The notes under the pieces were generated by a model. That model was not told where the DNA came from and ran no database searches. It was given only the letters and a program-made list of their open reading frames with translations. This document shows positions 26,895 through 35,985 of a stretch of 64,000 nucleotides of DNA, piece by piece. How positions within the stretch are numbered: the first letter of the stretch is position 1; each line of letters begins with the position of its first letter. The stretch spans positions 61,370-125,369 of the forward strand of contig MSHC01000023.1 of assembly GCA_001940995.1 (NCBI GenBank). Direction: 5' to 3'. Source of the stretch: Ruminococcus sp. Phil15 (GTDB lineage Bacteria; Bacillota; Clostridia; Oscillospirales; Ruminococcaceae). The translations under genes and the position numbers were made by a program.

Positions 26895-29468
26895 ATGGCG
26901 GATGTGCGATTGGACGAAAAAGGCATAGTGTTGCCTGACGTAAAATATGTCTTTGACGACCTCGCAAGAAGGCTCTCTGAAAATGGCGAGGCTTCCTGCG
27001 CACTTATTCTCATAGATGTAGATAACCTCGCAGACTCGCCCGAGATTATGAATTCCGTTGCCGCATCGCTGTCGGAGGCTTGCTCGAAAAACGATCTCTT
27101 GGGCTTCTTCAGCGGTGTAAGATTCGGCGTGCTGACGAGCGGCTTTTCTAACAGCGTAGAGCTTGAAAAGTTTGTATCAAAGCTCGTTTACAGAGTAAAT
27201 ATATCCGAATTTTCCGGAGGTATCCGTCCCCGCGCAGTAGCAGGCGTAGCAACCGACAGCGACAGCACAAACGCTTCAGAGATTTTCCGCTTCGCTGAGA
27301 TTGCTCTCGTAAAGGCCGAGGAAAGCCGCACGGGATATGCAATATTCTCGAAAGATTTCCTGTTTAACGAAATAAACGATAAGACTTATGACTCGTACAG
27401 AAAACCAAAGAGAAAGATACAGAGGATTTTAAACTACGCCTTTGACGCTTTCTCAAAGTCGGATGCTATGGGAATTATGACAAAGGACGTGCTTGCGTTT
27501 ATCGGAGAGGAGTACGGCTTTGAGAGAGTCTATATCGTAAACGGAAACGACGCAGTCGGCTCTGTAATAGGCTGGTCTGCCAGCTCCGCAGAAATATTAG
27601 ACGACGAAAAATGCCTTGAATTTGTGTATTCAAAATGTAAGGAGCTTTCGACAGGCGGCTACTGCTTCGATAACGGAAAATATTGCTTGGAAATGAACCA
27701 GGGCTTCACTGTTTCAGGAGCAATATGCTTTGAGGACAAGGCGGGAGCGCAGGAGAGAGGCGAGTCGGAGCTTTCAGAGCTTAAAACGCTCGCTAAGATG
27801 TTTTCGGTCTACAGACTGCGTTCGCTGAGCAGTATGGCGGCAGAGGACGAGCTTATATATTACAAGAATGCGCTTGAGGAAAACTCGACAGCCTGTATGG
27901 TTATTGATGCAGACAGTTATAGAGTAATATACATAAACCAGTTTGGCTCGATGATTTTTGATGACGAATCGGTCGGCGCAGTATGTGCGGATAACATAGT
28001 CAAAACGCTTGAACGCATCAAAAACGGCGAGGAGGACGGAGTGGACGACAGGGGAGTCTACCACTATGACACGTTTGACAAGAGCAGACAAAAATGGCTG
28101 TCAAGCTCTATCGTGTGTGTCCGCAGGGCGGGAGGCGCCTATGCGTTCCTGCTGACCGTCACCGACATCTCTGCGCATATGGATAACGCTAAGACAAAGG
28201 ATAAGCTTACCGGACTGTACACCCATGAGGGATTTGAAATCGAGGCGCAGAAGCTGATCTATGGCACAGACTGCGAGTATGACCTCGCAATGTTCAAGGT
28301 GTTCAATTTCAGGAATATTAATGATGAGTTCGGCTATGAGACAGGCGACGACGTCCTGCGTACAACAGCCGAAAAGCTCGTCCTTATATTGGGCGAAAAC
28401 GAGCGTGCCGCACGTCCGTCAGGCTCACGCTTCTGCATTCTTTTAAGAAGAAGTAATTTCAGGATTTTGAAGGCAAAGCTTGACTATCTGTTTAAGGTAG
28501 TCGAGGACGATATGATAAAGAAGCACCCCAATCTTGAGATTTCGTTTATGTGCGGCATCTACCCGATAAATAAGCAGACCTACCGTCTAAGCGCAGCAAT
28601 TGACGGCGCAAACCTCGTCATAAAGAACGCTACATCAGGCAAGTACCTTGTTACAAATGTAATAGAATATTACGACGAGGATATAAGCAGAAGCATAGAG
28701 GAACGTAAAAAGGTCGAGAGTGAAATGGTTGCCTCCCTCAAGAACAATGAGTTTGAGGTCGTTTATCAGCCTAAGGTTGCCCTTAAAACCGGCAAGGTTT
28801 ACGGTGCAGAGGCGCTTATCCGTTGGAACAGACCCGACGGAAGCGTTGTCCAGCCAAGCTTTTTCGTACCGATTTTCGAGGATAACGAGTTCGTGCTTGA
28901 AATGGATATCTGGGTTTACAGGCGTGTGTTCTCGTCTATGAAGCATTGGCAGGAGCTGGGTATAGAGCTTCCGGTAGTGTCAGTCAACGTGTCAAGGCTT
29001 CACCTGCGTGACCAGAACTTTCCGGAAAAGTTTGAAAAGCTTGTCGATAATTACGGCATACCTCATTCGGCAGTCGAGGTCGAGCTTACGGAAAGCACAT
29101 TCGTAAAGAACTACGACCGCCTCATCAGAATTATGGAGGATATACGTTCCCGTGGCTTCAAGATTTCCATTGACGACTTTGGAACAGGCTACTCCACCCT
29201 TAACCTCATTGCGGTGCTGCCGGTCGATGTCTTAAAGCTCGACGGAAACTTCTTTATGAAAAATCAGCTCACCTATAAAAACCGCAAGGTTATCGAGTCG
29301 ATTATTATGCTTGCAAAGAGCCTTAACCTTATGGTAATCTCCGAGGGCGTAGAAACCGACGAACAGGTAGAGTTTTTAAAGAACAGCTACTGCGACGCAG
29401 TACAGGGCTATTACTATTACAAACCAATGTCAGAGGGTAATTTCAGACAGCTTCTCTTAGGCAGATAA
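26895..29468 (+). CDS. Multidomain c-di-GMP phosphodiesterase-like protein (GGDEF-like, GAF/PAS, GGDEF, EAL)
   Basis: 857 residues, ATG preceded by GGGGGAG. An N-terminal GGDEF-like fold without the signature (about 15-155) is followed by a GAF-like region (about 170-300), a PAS-like region (about 320-435), a second GGDEF domain starting DKLTGLYTHEGF whose signature loop is degenerate (RPSGSRFCIL), and a C-terminal EAL domain (about 600-857). The EAL domain keeps AEALIRW, VSVNVSRLHL, ELTEST, IDDFGTGYSTL, LKLDG and ISEGVET, so it is probably active and degrades c-di-GMP. No membrane segment is seen, so it is likely cytoplasmic. Confidence 0.92.
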   Translation: MADVRLDEKGIVLPDVKYVFDDLARRLSENGEASCALILIDVDNLADSPEIMNSVAASLSEACSKNDLLGFFSGVRFGVLTSGFSNSVELEKFVSKLVYRVNISEFSGGIRPRAVAGVATDSDSTNASEIFRFAEIALVKAEESRTGYAIFSKDFLFNEINDKTYDSYRKPKRKIQRILNYAFDAFSKSDAMGIMTKDVLAFIGEEYGFERVYIVNGNDAVGSVIGWSASSAEILDDEKCLEFVYSKCKELSTGGYCFDNGKYCLEMNQGFTVSGAICFEDKAGAQERGESELSELKTLAKMFSVYRLRSLSSMAAEDELIYYKNALEENSTACMVIDADSYRVIYINQFGSMIFDDESVGAVCADNIVKTLERIKNGEEDGVDDRGVYHYDTFDKSRQKWLSSSIVCVRRAGGAYAFLLTVTDISAHMDNAKTKDKLTGLYTHEGFEIEAQKLIYGTDCEYDLAMFKVFNFRNINDEFGYETGDDVLRTTAEKLVLILGENERAARPSGSRFCILLRRSNFRILKAKLDYLFKVVEDDMIKKHPNLEISFMCGIYPINKQTYRLSAAIDGANLVIKNATSGKYLVTNVIEYYDEDISRSIEERKKVESEMVASLKNNEFEVVYQPKVALKTGKVYGAEALIRWNRPDGSVVQPSFFVPIFEDNEFVLEMDIWVYRRVFSSMKHWQELGIELPVVSVNVSRLHLRDQNFPEKFEKLVDNYGIPHSAVEVELTESTFVKNYDRLIRIMEDIRSRGFKISIDDFGTGYSTLNLIAVLPVDVLKLDGNFFMKNQLTYKNRKVIESIIMLAKSLNLMVISEGVETDEQVEFLKNSYCDAVQGYYYYKPMSEGNFRQLLLGR

Positions 29469-29478
29469 AATATACATT

Positions 29479-29515
29479 AAGCCCATCTTGCTATCAAGAT
29501 GGGCTTTTTCTTTTG
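29479..29515 (+). terminator. Terminator of EAL-domain gene
   Basis: A 12-bp stem (29479-29490 with 29495-29506) followed by TTTCTTTT. Confidence 0.9.
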
Positions 29516-29680
29516 AGCCTGTGAGCAGCATCATTTTATTTCTCTAATCAATATAGTATAAACGGATTTGTCACTAGTTCTTTTTCAGTCCCTAACCAAT
29601 TCTGCCTTGTCCGTTTTAGTGCCCTTTCAACACCTAATCAGAATTTTTGCCTGTCAATATAGCTTGTTTTTTATTCGCAA

Positions 29681-30307
29681 TCACGCTTCTATGTGCATAA
29701 TCCAGTGCCTAGAAAATGGCATCTGTATTAGTCCGAGAATATCCTTGTTGCACCAATAATCAATAAGCCAATTTGCTTTTTCATCCTCGCTTACTACATC
29801 AAAGTGCATTAGCAGCTCTTTTCTTTCTTCCGGTATTTTCTTTTTTAAGTCGCAGTAGGATAAGCCTCTGACTGTTTTCTCAGTGCTGTCCTTTACCTCA
29901 AGAATATATGAGTAAAGCTCCTTTAAGTTTAGCTGACTTGAAAAAACTGCAAGCTGTCCTTTTGCAAGCTCGTTTCCTGTCGTGATTATAGGTGAGCCGA
30001 TACGCTTTTGATAATTACCCCTGAAAAATATCTGTTCATCGCCACTTATCAATGTGTGCGCTACTATATCCTCAATACGGAAGATGTGCCAAATCGAATA
30101 TGCGATTGTCTTACTGTGATACCCCTCTGCGTTGATAAATGGTATCGCATTAAAATCTTCTCTGCTTAATGCTTCATTAAGTGCTGTCAATACTTCCATT
30201 AACTGATTTCGCAAATCAATCAAAGTGATAACGCCTGCTTCATAGGTGTCTTTCTTTTTGATTTGCTGTTGCATCTTTTTGTTCAGCTCTGACCATACCC
30301 CGTTCAT
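29681..30307 (-). CDS. DinB-family protein
   Basis: 208 residues. A four-helix DinB/DUF664-like protein: LIDLRNQLMEVLTALNEAL, then YHSKTIAYSIWHIFRIEDIVAHTLISG with the first metal-type His, and the late RHWIMHIEA with the final His. The family includes metal-dependent thiol transferases and stress-induced proteins; the role here is unknown. It is AT-rich and has no clear promoter, suggesting later acquisition. The 212 bases between it and the EAL terminator hold no gene I can support. Confidence 0.78.
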   Translation of the reverse strand: MNGVWSELNKKMQQQIKKKDTYEAGVITLIDLRNQLMEVLTALNEALSREDFNAIPFINAEGYHSKTIAYSIWHIFRIEDIVAHTLISGDEQIFFRGNYQKRIGSPIITTGNELAKGQLAVFSSQLNLKELYSYILEVKDSTEKTVRGLSYCDLKKKIPEERKELLMHFDVVSEDEKANWLIDYWCNKDILGLIQMPFSRHWIMHIEA

Positions 30308-30386
30308 AATCTAGCTCCATCCGTCAATCCTATATTTCCCCCGATTATACCACACCCCGCTCCGCAAAGTCAACGCCACAACAAAA

Positions 30387-30424
30387 AAGCCACTTCTGAC
30401 ATAAACATCAAAAGTGGCTTTAAT
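30387..30424 (-). terminator. Terminator of rplJ-rplL
   Basis: AAGCCACTT...AAGTGGCTT arms, with a T run on the minus strand, just after rplL. Confidence 0.88.
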
Positions 30425-30452
30425 ATTATTTCGTTGTTCTGAGTAAGTAAAA

Positions 30453-30821
30453 TTACTTAAGTTCAACAGTAGCGCCTGCAGCTTCGAGCTTAGCCTTGAG
30501 CTCGTCAGCCTCTGCCTTGGAAGCGCCTTCCTTGATAGCCTTAGGAGCGCCTTCAACAAGCTCCTTAGCTTCCTTGAGTCCAAGACCTGTGATTTCCTTA
30601 ACAGCCTTGATAACGCCCATCTTAGCGTCGCCGAAGGAAGCGAGGATTACGTCGAACTCAGTCTTTTCCTCAGCAGCAGGAGCAGCAGCGCCTGCTGGAG
30701 CAGCTGCAACAGCAGCTGTTACGCCGAATTCGTCCTGAATAGCTGTTACGAGCTCGGAAAGCTCGAGAACGCTGAGAGCCTTGATATCTTCAACAAACTT
30801 TAAAATCTTTTCTGAAGCCAT
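30453..30821 (-). CDS. rplL: Ribosomal protein L7/L12
   Basis: 122 residues, usual length. It forms the ribosomal stalk that recruits translation factors. The N-terminal dimerisation part ([19 protein letters not shown]) is joined by an Ala-rich hinge to the globular domain ([20 protein letters not shown]). It ends the rplJ-rplL unit; the gap to rplJ is about 98 bases. Confidence 0.99.
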   Translation of the reverse strand: MASEKILKFVEDIKALSVLELSELVTAIQDEFGVTAAVAAAPAGAAAPAAEEKTEFDVILASFGDAKMGVIKAVKEITGLGLKEAKELVEGAPKAIKEGASKAEADELKAKLEAAGATVELK

Positions 30822-30919
30822 GATAATAAATCTCCTTTAAATAATTATAGATTGCGAGGCGTCTTGCCTCAGTTGTTATGCAGACTTTGCCGCCTGCGGA
30901 TTACTATGCCGCAAATAAA

Positions 30920-31426
30920 TTATGCAGCGTCGCCGTTCTTGTCCACAACGGCCTGAAGTGTAGCAGCGAGCTTCTGCATTGGACCCTGGAGAGAACCAAC
31001 GAGCTGTGCAAGAAGAACCTCTCTTGAAGGGATCTTGGAAAGAGCCTCAACGCCCTTAGCGTCGTAGATGTCTGTTCCGATGAAGCCTGCCTTGAGATTG
31101 AACTTGTCGCCTGCCTTTTCTGCGAATTCACCGAGAATTCTTGCAGCAGCGGTTTCGTCGCCGTCGGAAACAGCAATAGCGGATGTTCCCTCGAGAACGT
31201 CTGCAAGACCGTCAAGACCTACGTTCTTAACTGCGAAGCGGAGGAGCGTGTTCTTTTCTACGAAGTAACGAACTCCGGCATCACGAAGTGAACGACGAAG
31301 TGCTGTATCCTCATCAACTGTGATACCCTTGTAGTCAACGATTACGCCGGCTTTAGCACCTGAGAGAATTTCTGTAAGCTCAGCAACTCTTTCCTGCTTT
31401 TTGAGCAGAACCTTTTCACTTGGCAT
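30920..31426 (-). CDS. rplJ: Ribosomal protein L10
   Basis: 168 residues. It anchors L7/L12 dimers to the 50S subunit. It begins MPSEKVLLKKQERVAELTEI and carries VIVDYKGITVDEDTALRRSL, matching L10. AGAGGTG precedes the ATG. Expression is likely controlled by an L10 leader with an attenuator directly upstream. Confidence 0.98.
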   Translation of the reverse strand: MPSEKVLLKKQERVAELTEILSGAKAGVIVDYKGITVDEDTALRRSLRDAGVRYFVEKNTLLRFAVKNVGLDGLADVLEGTSAIAVSDGDETAAARILGEFAEKAGDKFNLKAGFIGTDIYDAKGVEALSKIPSREVLLAQLVGSLQGPMQKLAATLQAVVDKNGDAA

Positions 31427-31429
31427 TTA

Positions 31430-31597
31430 GTTTTCACCTCTTTGCGAAATTTGTCTATTCGCATCACGCCGCATAAGCGGCAAAGAAAAATCCTTTTCCC
31501 ATAGTGAGAAAAGGATACAAAGTCGTATTTAACCTTGCTATTCTTTCCTCGGTCGGACTTACGGATTGCTCCACCGACTGTCTTTAGATACGAACGC
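31430..31597 (-). promoter_or_regulatory. Ribosomal protein L10 leader with attenuator
   Basis: On the minus strand the leader reads GACAGTCGGTGGAGCAATCC...GTCCGACCGAGG, as in L10 leader RNAs bound by L10(L12)4. A hairpin (31490-31498 with 31508-31516) followed by a T run forms an attenuator before rplJ. Confidence 0.8.
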
Positions 31598-31603
31598 TCA
31601 ATT

Positions 31604-31632
31604 ATTATAACACATTGCTGTTTATTTGTCAA
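31604..31632 (-). promoter_or_regulatory. Promoter of rplJ-rplL
   Basis: Minus strand TTGACA (31627-31632), 17-bp spacer, TATAAT (31604-31609): perfect consensus. rplJL is thus transcribed independently of rplKA here. Confidence 0.92.
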
Positions 31633-31655
31633 GCATTTTTGAGGAAACTCAAAAA

Positions 31656-33353
31656 TTATTTTTTAGCCATTCTTAGAACGCCTGTAGCCCCTGTAGATTC
31701 TGCGGCAGGCTTATCCTCGGCGGGCTTTTCATCAGCTGCCGGAGCTTTTCTCGTGAAGCCTGTCATAGAAAGACCGCCGAAGCTCTTTGGCTTTTCATTC
31801 TCGGAAGGAACGAGCGTTTTGCCCTGTTCATTTTCGATAGTAATTGTGATACCGGAGTCCTCCGCAACAGGTTCTTCTGCAAAAGCAGGGAACGAAAGCG
31901 CAGGCTCTTCAGCAGCGGTTTCCGTAGCTTCGACAGCTTCTTCAACTACAGCAATATCCTCCGCAGCGGGTTCTTCTGCAAAAGCAGGGAACGAAGGCGC
32001 AGGCTCTTCAGCAGCGGTTTCCGTAGCTGAAATATCTTCCTTAGCTTCGACAGCTTCTTCAACTACAGCAATATCCTCCGCAGCGGGTTCTTCCATTGCC
32101 ACAGCAGGAGTAATAGCTTCTTCAACAGCCGTTGCTTCTTCGACAGCTTCCTCTGCAACAGCAGATGCCTCTTCAACGATCGGGGCAGCTTCCACGGCGT
32201 TTGGCGTGTCGGCTATAATTCTCTGTGCAAAAGCGATTGTTTCGTCCATCTCCGGCTCATCGACAAGCCTGAGATCCTCGTATTCGGGAGCAGGAGCGGT
32301 GTCCTGTGCCTGCTGTTCTTTCTTAGCGGCAAAGTCGGTAAATGAAAGACCTGTGCCATGACGGCGCTTAGAAGCAGACGAGCCTTTTGCGGAAGTGCCG
32401 AGAAGCCGCTGAAGCTCCATATTAAGCTGTGCCTGCTGTTCCTTTTCCGAGGTATTTGGATCGGTAGCCTCGGAAAGCTTCTTTGCCGGTGCGGCAGACT
32501 TTGATGCAGGAGCGGACGATGCGGATATAGAAAGTCCCATCGAGTTAGGCGCTTTTTTTGTTTTGTGAGATGTAGCAGTATCGGCAGTGCCGTCAGTGTT
32601 GGCGGCAGGCTTTGACGCCGTTGCGCCCGAACCAATCGAAAGAGAAGACGCTGTACGTCTTACAGGTGCAGACTGTGCCTTAGCAGCCCTTGCCGCCTCC
32701 GTCTGCTTCTGCCTCTTGAGCATTGCCTCATTCTTTTTCTTTTCTTCAGCCATCTTCTTTAGCGTGATATTTTCTTCAAAAAGCTTTACGGCTTCTTCAA
32801 CGGTTTCGACCTTGCCGCTCTTTACATACTCGGCAATTTCGTCACTGCAATTTATGTGGTTTACAGGTATGCATACAAGACCCTTTTCCTCAAGTGCCTT
32901 GAGATAGTCGCCCTTCTGCTTTTCAAGAGCGTCACAGCGCCTTGAAAGGTCGTCGATCTGATTTCCAAGACCTATATTTATGTCCTTCTGTTCCTCCCAT
33001 TTTGACTGGAACTGCTTGAAGTAACGTTGCTTTAATATCATCATAACCGGTATGAACACGACTGCGAACGCCACAGCAAGCGCAATAATGTTCTTTACGC
33101 CGAAATCGCTCAGTCCTGCAATAAGCATTGCAATAAGACCGACAGCTGCGCCCGCACCGAGTCCGATAAGAGTAGCCTGCTTGTTCTTCGTGCTAAGCCC
33201 GAACTCCTCCTCGACATGGCCCTTGTTGTGGATATATGTATTAAGGTACTGGCGGTTTTCCTGATTTACTGCGATAGCTTCCTCAAACTCGTGGTATCTT
33301 CTGAAATAATCAAGTGTGCTTTGCAGCTTTTCCAGCTCGGCTGTGTTTGCCAT
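31656..33353 (-). CDS. Large coiled-coil membrane protein with Ala/Glu-rich repeats
   Basis: 565 residues from the ATG at 33353; a TTG two codons upstream is nearer GGAG and may be used. Order: an N-terminal helical part (1-55), two membrane helices (about 62-108), a coiled coil (about 115-220), then a long low-complexity Ala/Pro/Ser/Glu tail. The tail contains imperfect tandem repeats (EEPAAEDIAVVEEAVEA, ETAAEEPAxSFPAFA) at 31859-32095. No family recognised; a cytoplasmic tail acting as a scaffold is a guess. It lies between rplJ and sdpI. Confidence 0.72.
   Translation of the reverse strand: MANTAELEKLQSTLDYFRRYHEFEEAIAVNQENRQYLNTYIHNKGHVEEEFGLSTKNKQATLIGLGAGAAVGLIAMLIAGLSDFGVKNIIALAVAFAVVFIPVMMILKQRYFKQFQSKWEEQKDINIGLGNQIDDLSRRCDALEKQKGDYLKALEEKGLVCIPVNHINCSDEIAEYVKSGKVETVEEAVKLFEENITLKKMAEEKKKNEAMLKRQKQTEAARAAKAQSAPVRRTASSLSIGSGATASKPAANTDGTADTATSHKTKKAPNSMGLSISASSAPASKSAAPAKKLSEATDPNTSEKEQQAQLNMELQRLLGTSAKGSSASKRRHGTGLSFTDFAAKKEQQAQDTAPAPEYEDLRLVDEPEMDETIAFAQRIIADTPNAVEAAPIVEEASAVAEEAVEEATAVEEAITPAVAMEEPAAEDIAVVEEAVEAKEDISATETAAEEPAPSFPAFAEEPAAEDIAVVEEAVEATETAAEEPALSFPAFAEEPVAEDSGITITIENEQGKTLVPSENEKPKSFGGLSMTGFTRKAPAADEKPAEDKPAAESTGATGVLRMAKK
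31859..32095. repeat. Imperfect tandem repeat inside the coiled-coil protein gene
   Basis: Two copies of about 110-125 bp with near-identical blocks (e.g. GGTTCTTCTGCAAAAGCAGG appears at both ends), encoding AEEPAxSFPAFAEEP units. A copy-number change between strains would be likely. Confidence 0.8.
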
Positions 33354-33494
33354 AGACAATTCATCTCCATACTAAAATTGATAATATCATTATACAAAAC
33401 CTGAGGCGATTTGTCAATATAATTGATTAAAGTATTTTTAAGAAAATGCGACCAGCTTTTTGTACATTATTACGAATATTGTTATAAACATAAT

Positions 33495-33530
33495 AAAGCT
33501 CCCGCCGTTTTGGGCTTTCGGCAGGAGCTT
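33495..33530 (-). terminator. Terminator of sdpR-sdpI
   Basis: Arms GCTCCTGCCG and CGGCGGGAGC with TTTATTAT after the stem on the minus strand. Confidence 0.82.
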
Positions 33531-33536
33531 GTGCGG

Positions 33537-34169
33537 TTATTCGGAGATTATAAATGCATATATCATCGTGATTATTGCGCTTGCGGCGATTGCGATAATC
33601 GAAATAATCGGGTATCCTGCAAGAGCCAGAATGATAGCCGCAAAGCCTGCGATTACAAACAGCCGGCCGCCGAGCCTGTGCGTCTTTGCCCATACCTTGT
33701 CGCTTTTCAGCGTAGGCGGAATTTTAATTCCGAAAGCCCAGTTGCGCTGTGTCTTAGGAAGATAGTTGCCCAAGACGATAAACATAACTCCCAGCAGGCA
33801 GGTTACCCACACACCGACGTTCGAGAAATAGCCGTTGTCCATTGTGTATCCGACAGTTACCGTTTCAAGCATAATTGCGATCGTCGGGATAATGAATCTC
33901 ACAAAGCCGCGCACCTGCTTCGGCATTTTCTCCTCCTGCTTGCTTCCTGCGGAAAAGAATGAAACAACCAGATTAAGTATGCAAAGCAGGGCAGGTAACA
34001 GGAACAGCACAGCCCACTTAGGAGCAAAGCTTGTCGGATTGTTGTGAATGTCCCAGTGCATAGGAACATCGTCCGGAATTTTATAATAGAAAATAGCGCC
34101 CGGCAGTATAGACATAAGGCAGAGTACGGCTGCCCAGAGGTCGGTTTTGGTCAATCTCTTATTTTTCAT
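33537..34169 (-). CDS. SdpI/DUF1648-family membrane protein
   Basis: 210 residues, about six membrane helices. The N-terminal DUF1648 segment (IPDDVPMHWDIHNNPTSFAPK) is followed by the SdpI-type C-terminal part (GIKIPPTLKSDKVWAKTHRLGG). In B. subtilis SdpI gives immunity to the SdpC toxin and sequesters the repressor SdpR. It overlaps the sdpR-like gene by 11 bases, so the two are coupled. No toxin gene is seen nearby. Confidence 0.9.
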   Translation of the reverse strand: MKNKRLTKTDLWAAVLCLMSILPGAIFYYKIPDDVPMHWDIHNNPTSFAPKWAVLFLLPALLCILNLVVSFFSAGSKQEEKMPKQVRGFVRFIIPTIAIMLETVTVGYTMDNGYFSNVGVWVTCLLGVMFIVLGNYLPKTQRNWAFGIKIPPTLKSDKVWAKTHRLGGRLFVIAGFAAIILALAGYPIISIIAIAASAIITMIYAFIISE

Positions 34170-34452
34170 TGTCAGTATCCTCCTTTTGACTGTTATCGGT
34201 GAACTGAGTCACCCACATCATTATCTCCTCAAAAACCGAAAGGTTTAGGTTGTAGTACACAAAGTTTTTCTCTTTTTGCTCAAAAACAAGCTCCGCCTTT
34301 TTCAGTATGCTCAGGTGGTAGGAGATCGTTGCACCCGTCATATCAAATTTCTCACAGATTTCTCCTGCGGACTTGCGCCCGTCCTTCAGCATCGTCAGTA
34401 TCTCACGTCTTACGGGGTCGGAAAGCGCCTTGAAAGTATCCGGAAAGCCCAT
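34159..34452 (-). CDS. ArsR-family repressor, SdpR-like
   Basis: 97 residues from the ATG at 34452, preceded by AAAAGGAGATG. Winged helix of the ArsR family: FKALSDPVRREILTMLKDGRKSAGEIC, then FDMTGATISYHLSILKKAELV. No cysteine metal site is evident, fitting the SdpR/autorepressor type rather than a metal sensor. Two strong inverted repeats flank its promoter, which supports autoregulation. Confidence 0.92.
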   Translation of the reverse strand: MGFPDTFKALSDPVRREILTMLKDGRKSAGEICEKFDMTGATISYHLSILKKAELVFEQKEKNFVYYNLNLSVFEEIMMWVTQFTDNSQKEDTDNEK

Positions 34453-34472
34453 TTTCTCATCTCCTTTTAAAC

Positions 34473-34550
34473 TATTTAGAAAATTTTCTAAATATATAAT
34501 ATCACACCTTCTGCACGTTGTCAATAGCTATTTAGAGATTTTTCTAAATA
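34473..34550 (-). promoter_or_regulatory. sdpR promoter with two flanking operators
   Basis: Minus strand TTGACA (34519-34524), 17-bp spacer, TATTAT (34496-34501). A 22-bp perfect palindrome lies downstream of the -10 (34473-34494, half-site TATTTAGAAAA). A close copy with the same TATTTAGA arms lies upstream of the -35 (34529-34550). Confidence 0.88.
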
Positions 34551-34561
34551 ATATGCAAACA

Positions 34562-34592
34562 AAAAGCTCCTGCCGTTTTTCGACAGGAGCAG
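34562..34592 (-). terminator. Terminator after rplA
   Basis: Minus strand GCTCCTGTCG-loop-CGGCAGGAGC followed by TTTTTG. Confidence 0.88.
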
Positions 34593-34615
34593 AATATGTT
34601 TTTGAGTTTCAAGAA

Positions 34616-35311
34616 TTAAACGCCGTACTTAGATGTGTTAACCTTGATACCGATACCCATTGTAGAAGAAACTACAACGCTCTTGAGGTACTGACCCTTT
34701 GAAGCAGCAGGCTTAGCCTTTACAACTGCGTCGAGAAGAGTATTGAAGTTTTCCTCGAGCTTATCCTTGCCGAAGGAAGCCTTTCCGATAGGGCAGTGGA
34801 TAATGTTTGTCTTGTCAAGACGGTACTCGATCTTACCTGCCTTAGCTTCTGTAACAGCCTTAGCTACGTCAGGAGTAACAGTACCGGCCTTTGGGTTAGG
34901 CATAAGTCCACGAGGACCGAGAACCTTACCAAGACGGCCAACAAGACCCATCATATCAGGAGAAGCAACTACAACGTCGAACTCCATCCAGTTTTCCTTC
35001 ATGATCTTGTCAACAAGGTCCATGCCGCCGACATAGTCAGCGCCCGCTTCCTTTGCAGCGTCATACTTTTCTTCCTTACAGAATACGCAGACTCTTACAG
35101 TCTTACCGGTTCCGTTAGGGAGAACAACAGCTCCTCTAACCTGCTGGTCAGCGTGACGGGAGTCAACGCCCAGACGGATATGAGCTTCTACTGTTTCGTC
35201 AAACTTAGCCTTTGCGCACTTGCAAGCAAGTTCAAGAGCCTCAGGTGCGTCGTAGAGCTTTGCTCTGTCAACGCTCTTGGTAGCGTCAACATAATTCTTA
35301 CCATGTTTCAT
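34616..35311 (-). CDS. rplA: Ribosomal protein L1
   Basis: 231 residues from the ATG at 35311 ([20 protein letters not shown]) with GAGGAAAA upstream. L1 forms the mobile stalk near the E site and often represses its own operon. Motifs [18 protein letters not shown] and [17 protein letters not shown] are typical. It follows rplK and is closed by a terminator, so this unit does not run into rplJ. Confidence 0.98.
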   Translation of the reverse strand: MKHGKNYVDATKSVDRAKLYDAPEALELACKCAKAKFDETVEAHIRLGVDSRHADQQVRGAVVLPNGTGKTVRVCVFCKEEKYDAAKEAGADYVGGMDLVDKIMKENWMEFDVVVASPDMMGLVGRLGKVLGPRGLMPNPKAGTVTPDVAKAVTEAKAGKIEYRLDKTNIIHCPIGKASFGKDKLEENFNTLLDAVVKAKPAASKGQYLKSVVVSSTMGIGIKVNTSKYGV

Positions 35312-35453
35312 TATTATTTTCCTCCTCATTGGTGGTGATACCGCAATGCTGAGTCGCAAAACGGTTAGCGGAATATATCCTCCCACCTTCATCGGCATAA
35401 ATCAAATTCAATAATAGGAAAAGAATTTATGCACATTTGCACACTAAATCTTA

Positions 35454-35879
35454 TTAGTCAATGACCTCTACGCCCATAGAACGAGCTGTACCGGCAATCA
35501 TGCTCATAGCCGACTCAACGCTTGCTGCGTTAAGGTCAGGCATCTTCTGTTCAGCAATCTTCTGGATCTGCTCCTTGGTGATCTTAGCAACCTTAGTCTT
35601 GTTAGGAGTGCCGGAAGCTGATTCGATACCGCAAGCCTTCTTAATAAGAACGGCTGCAGGAGGAGTCTTTGTGATGAATGTGAAAGAACGGTCTGCGTAA
35701 ACAGTGATTACAACAGGGATAATAAGACCCATATCGTTCTTTGTTCTTTCATTGAAGTCCTTTGTAAATGCCATGATGTTAACACCGTGCTGACCGAGTG
35801 CAGGGCCAACCGGCGGTGCAGGAGTTGCTTTACCTGCAGGGATCTGAAGCTTAATTAAGCCTACTACTTTTTGTGCCAT
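35454..35879 (-). CDS. rplK: Ribosomal protein L11
   Basis: 141 residues from the ATG at 35879 ([20 protein letters not shown]), GGAGGTG upstream. Binds 23S rRNA at the GTPase-associated centre. [19 protein letters not shown] is the classic L11 block. It lies between nusG and rplA. Confidence 0.98.
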   Translation of the reverse strand: MAQKVVGLIKLQIPAGKATPAPPVGPALGQHGVNIMAFTKDFNERTKNDMGLIIPVVITVYADRSFTFITKTPPAAVLIKKACGIESASGTPNKTKVAKITKEQIQKIAEQKMPDLNAASVESAMSMIAGTARSMGVEVID

Positions 35880-35985
35880 TATGCACACCTCCATTGTTTG
35901 TGGTAAGGCGAGCCGCCGTTTTTCGGCTCTCCCACTTTTGAGAAGCGACCTGCTTCAAAAAGACGAATACGAATAACTGAAAGCT

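Noticed and set aside
31859..32095. CRISPR-like repeats
   Set aside because: The repeats are long, in frame, encode Ala/Glu-rich units and have no unique spacers. No CRISPR array or cas gene is present in the window.
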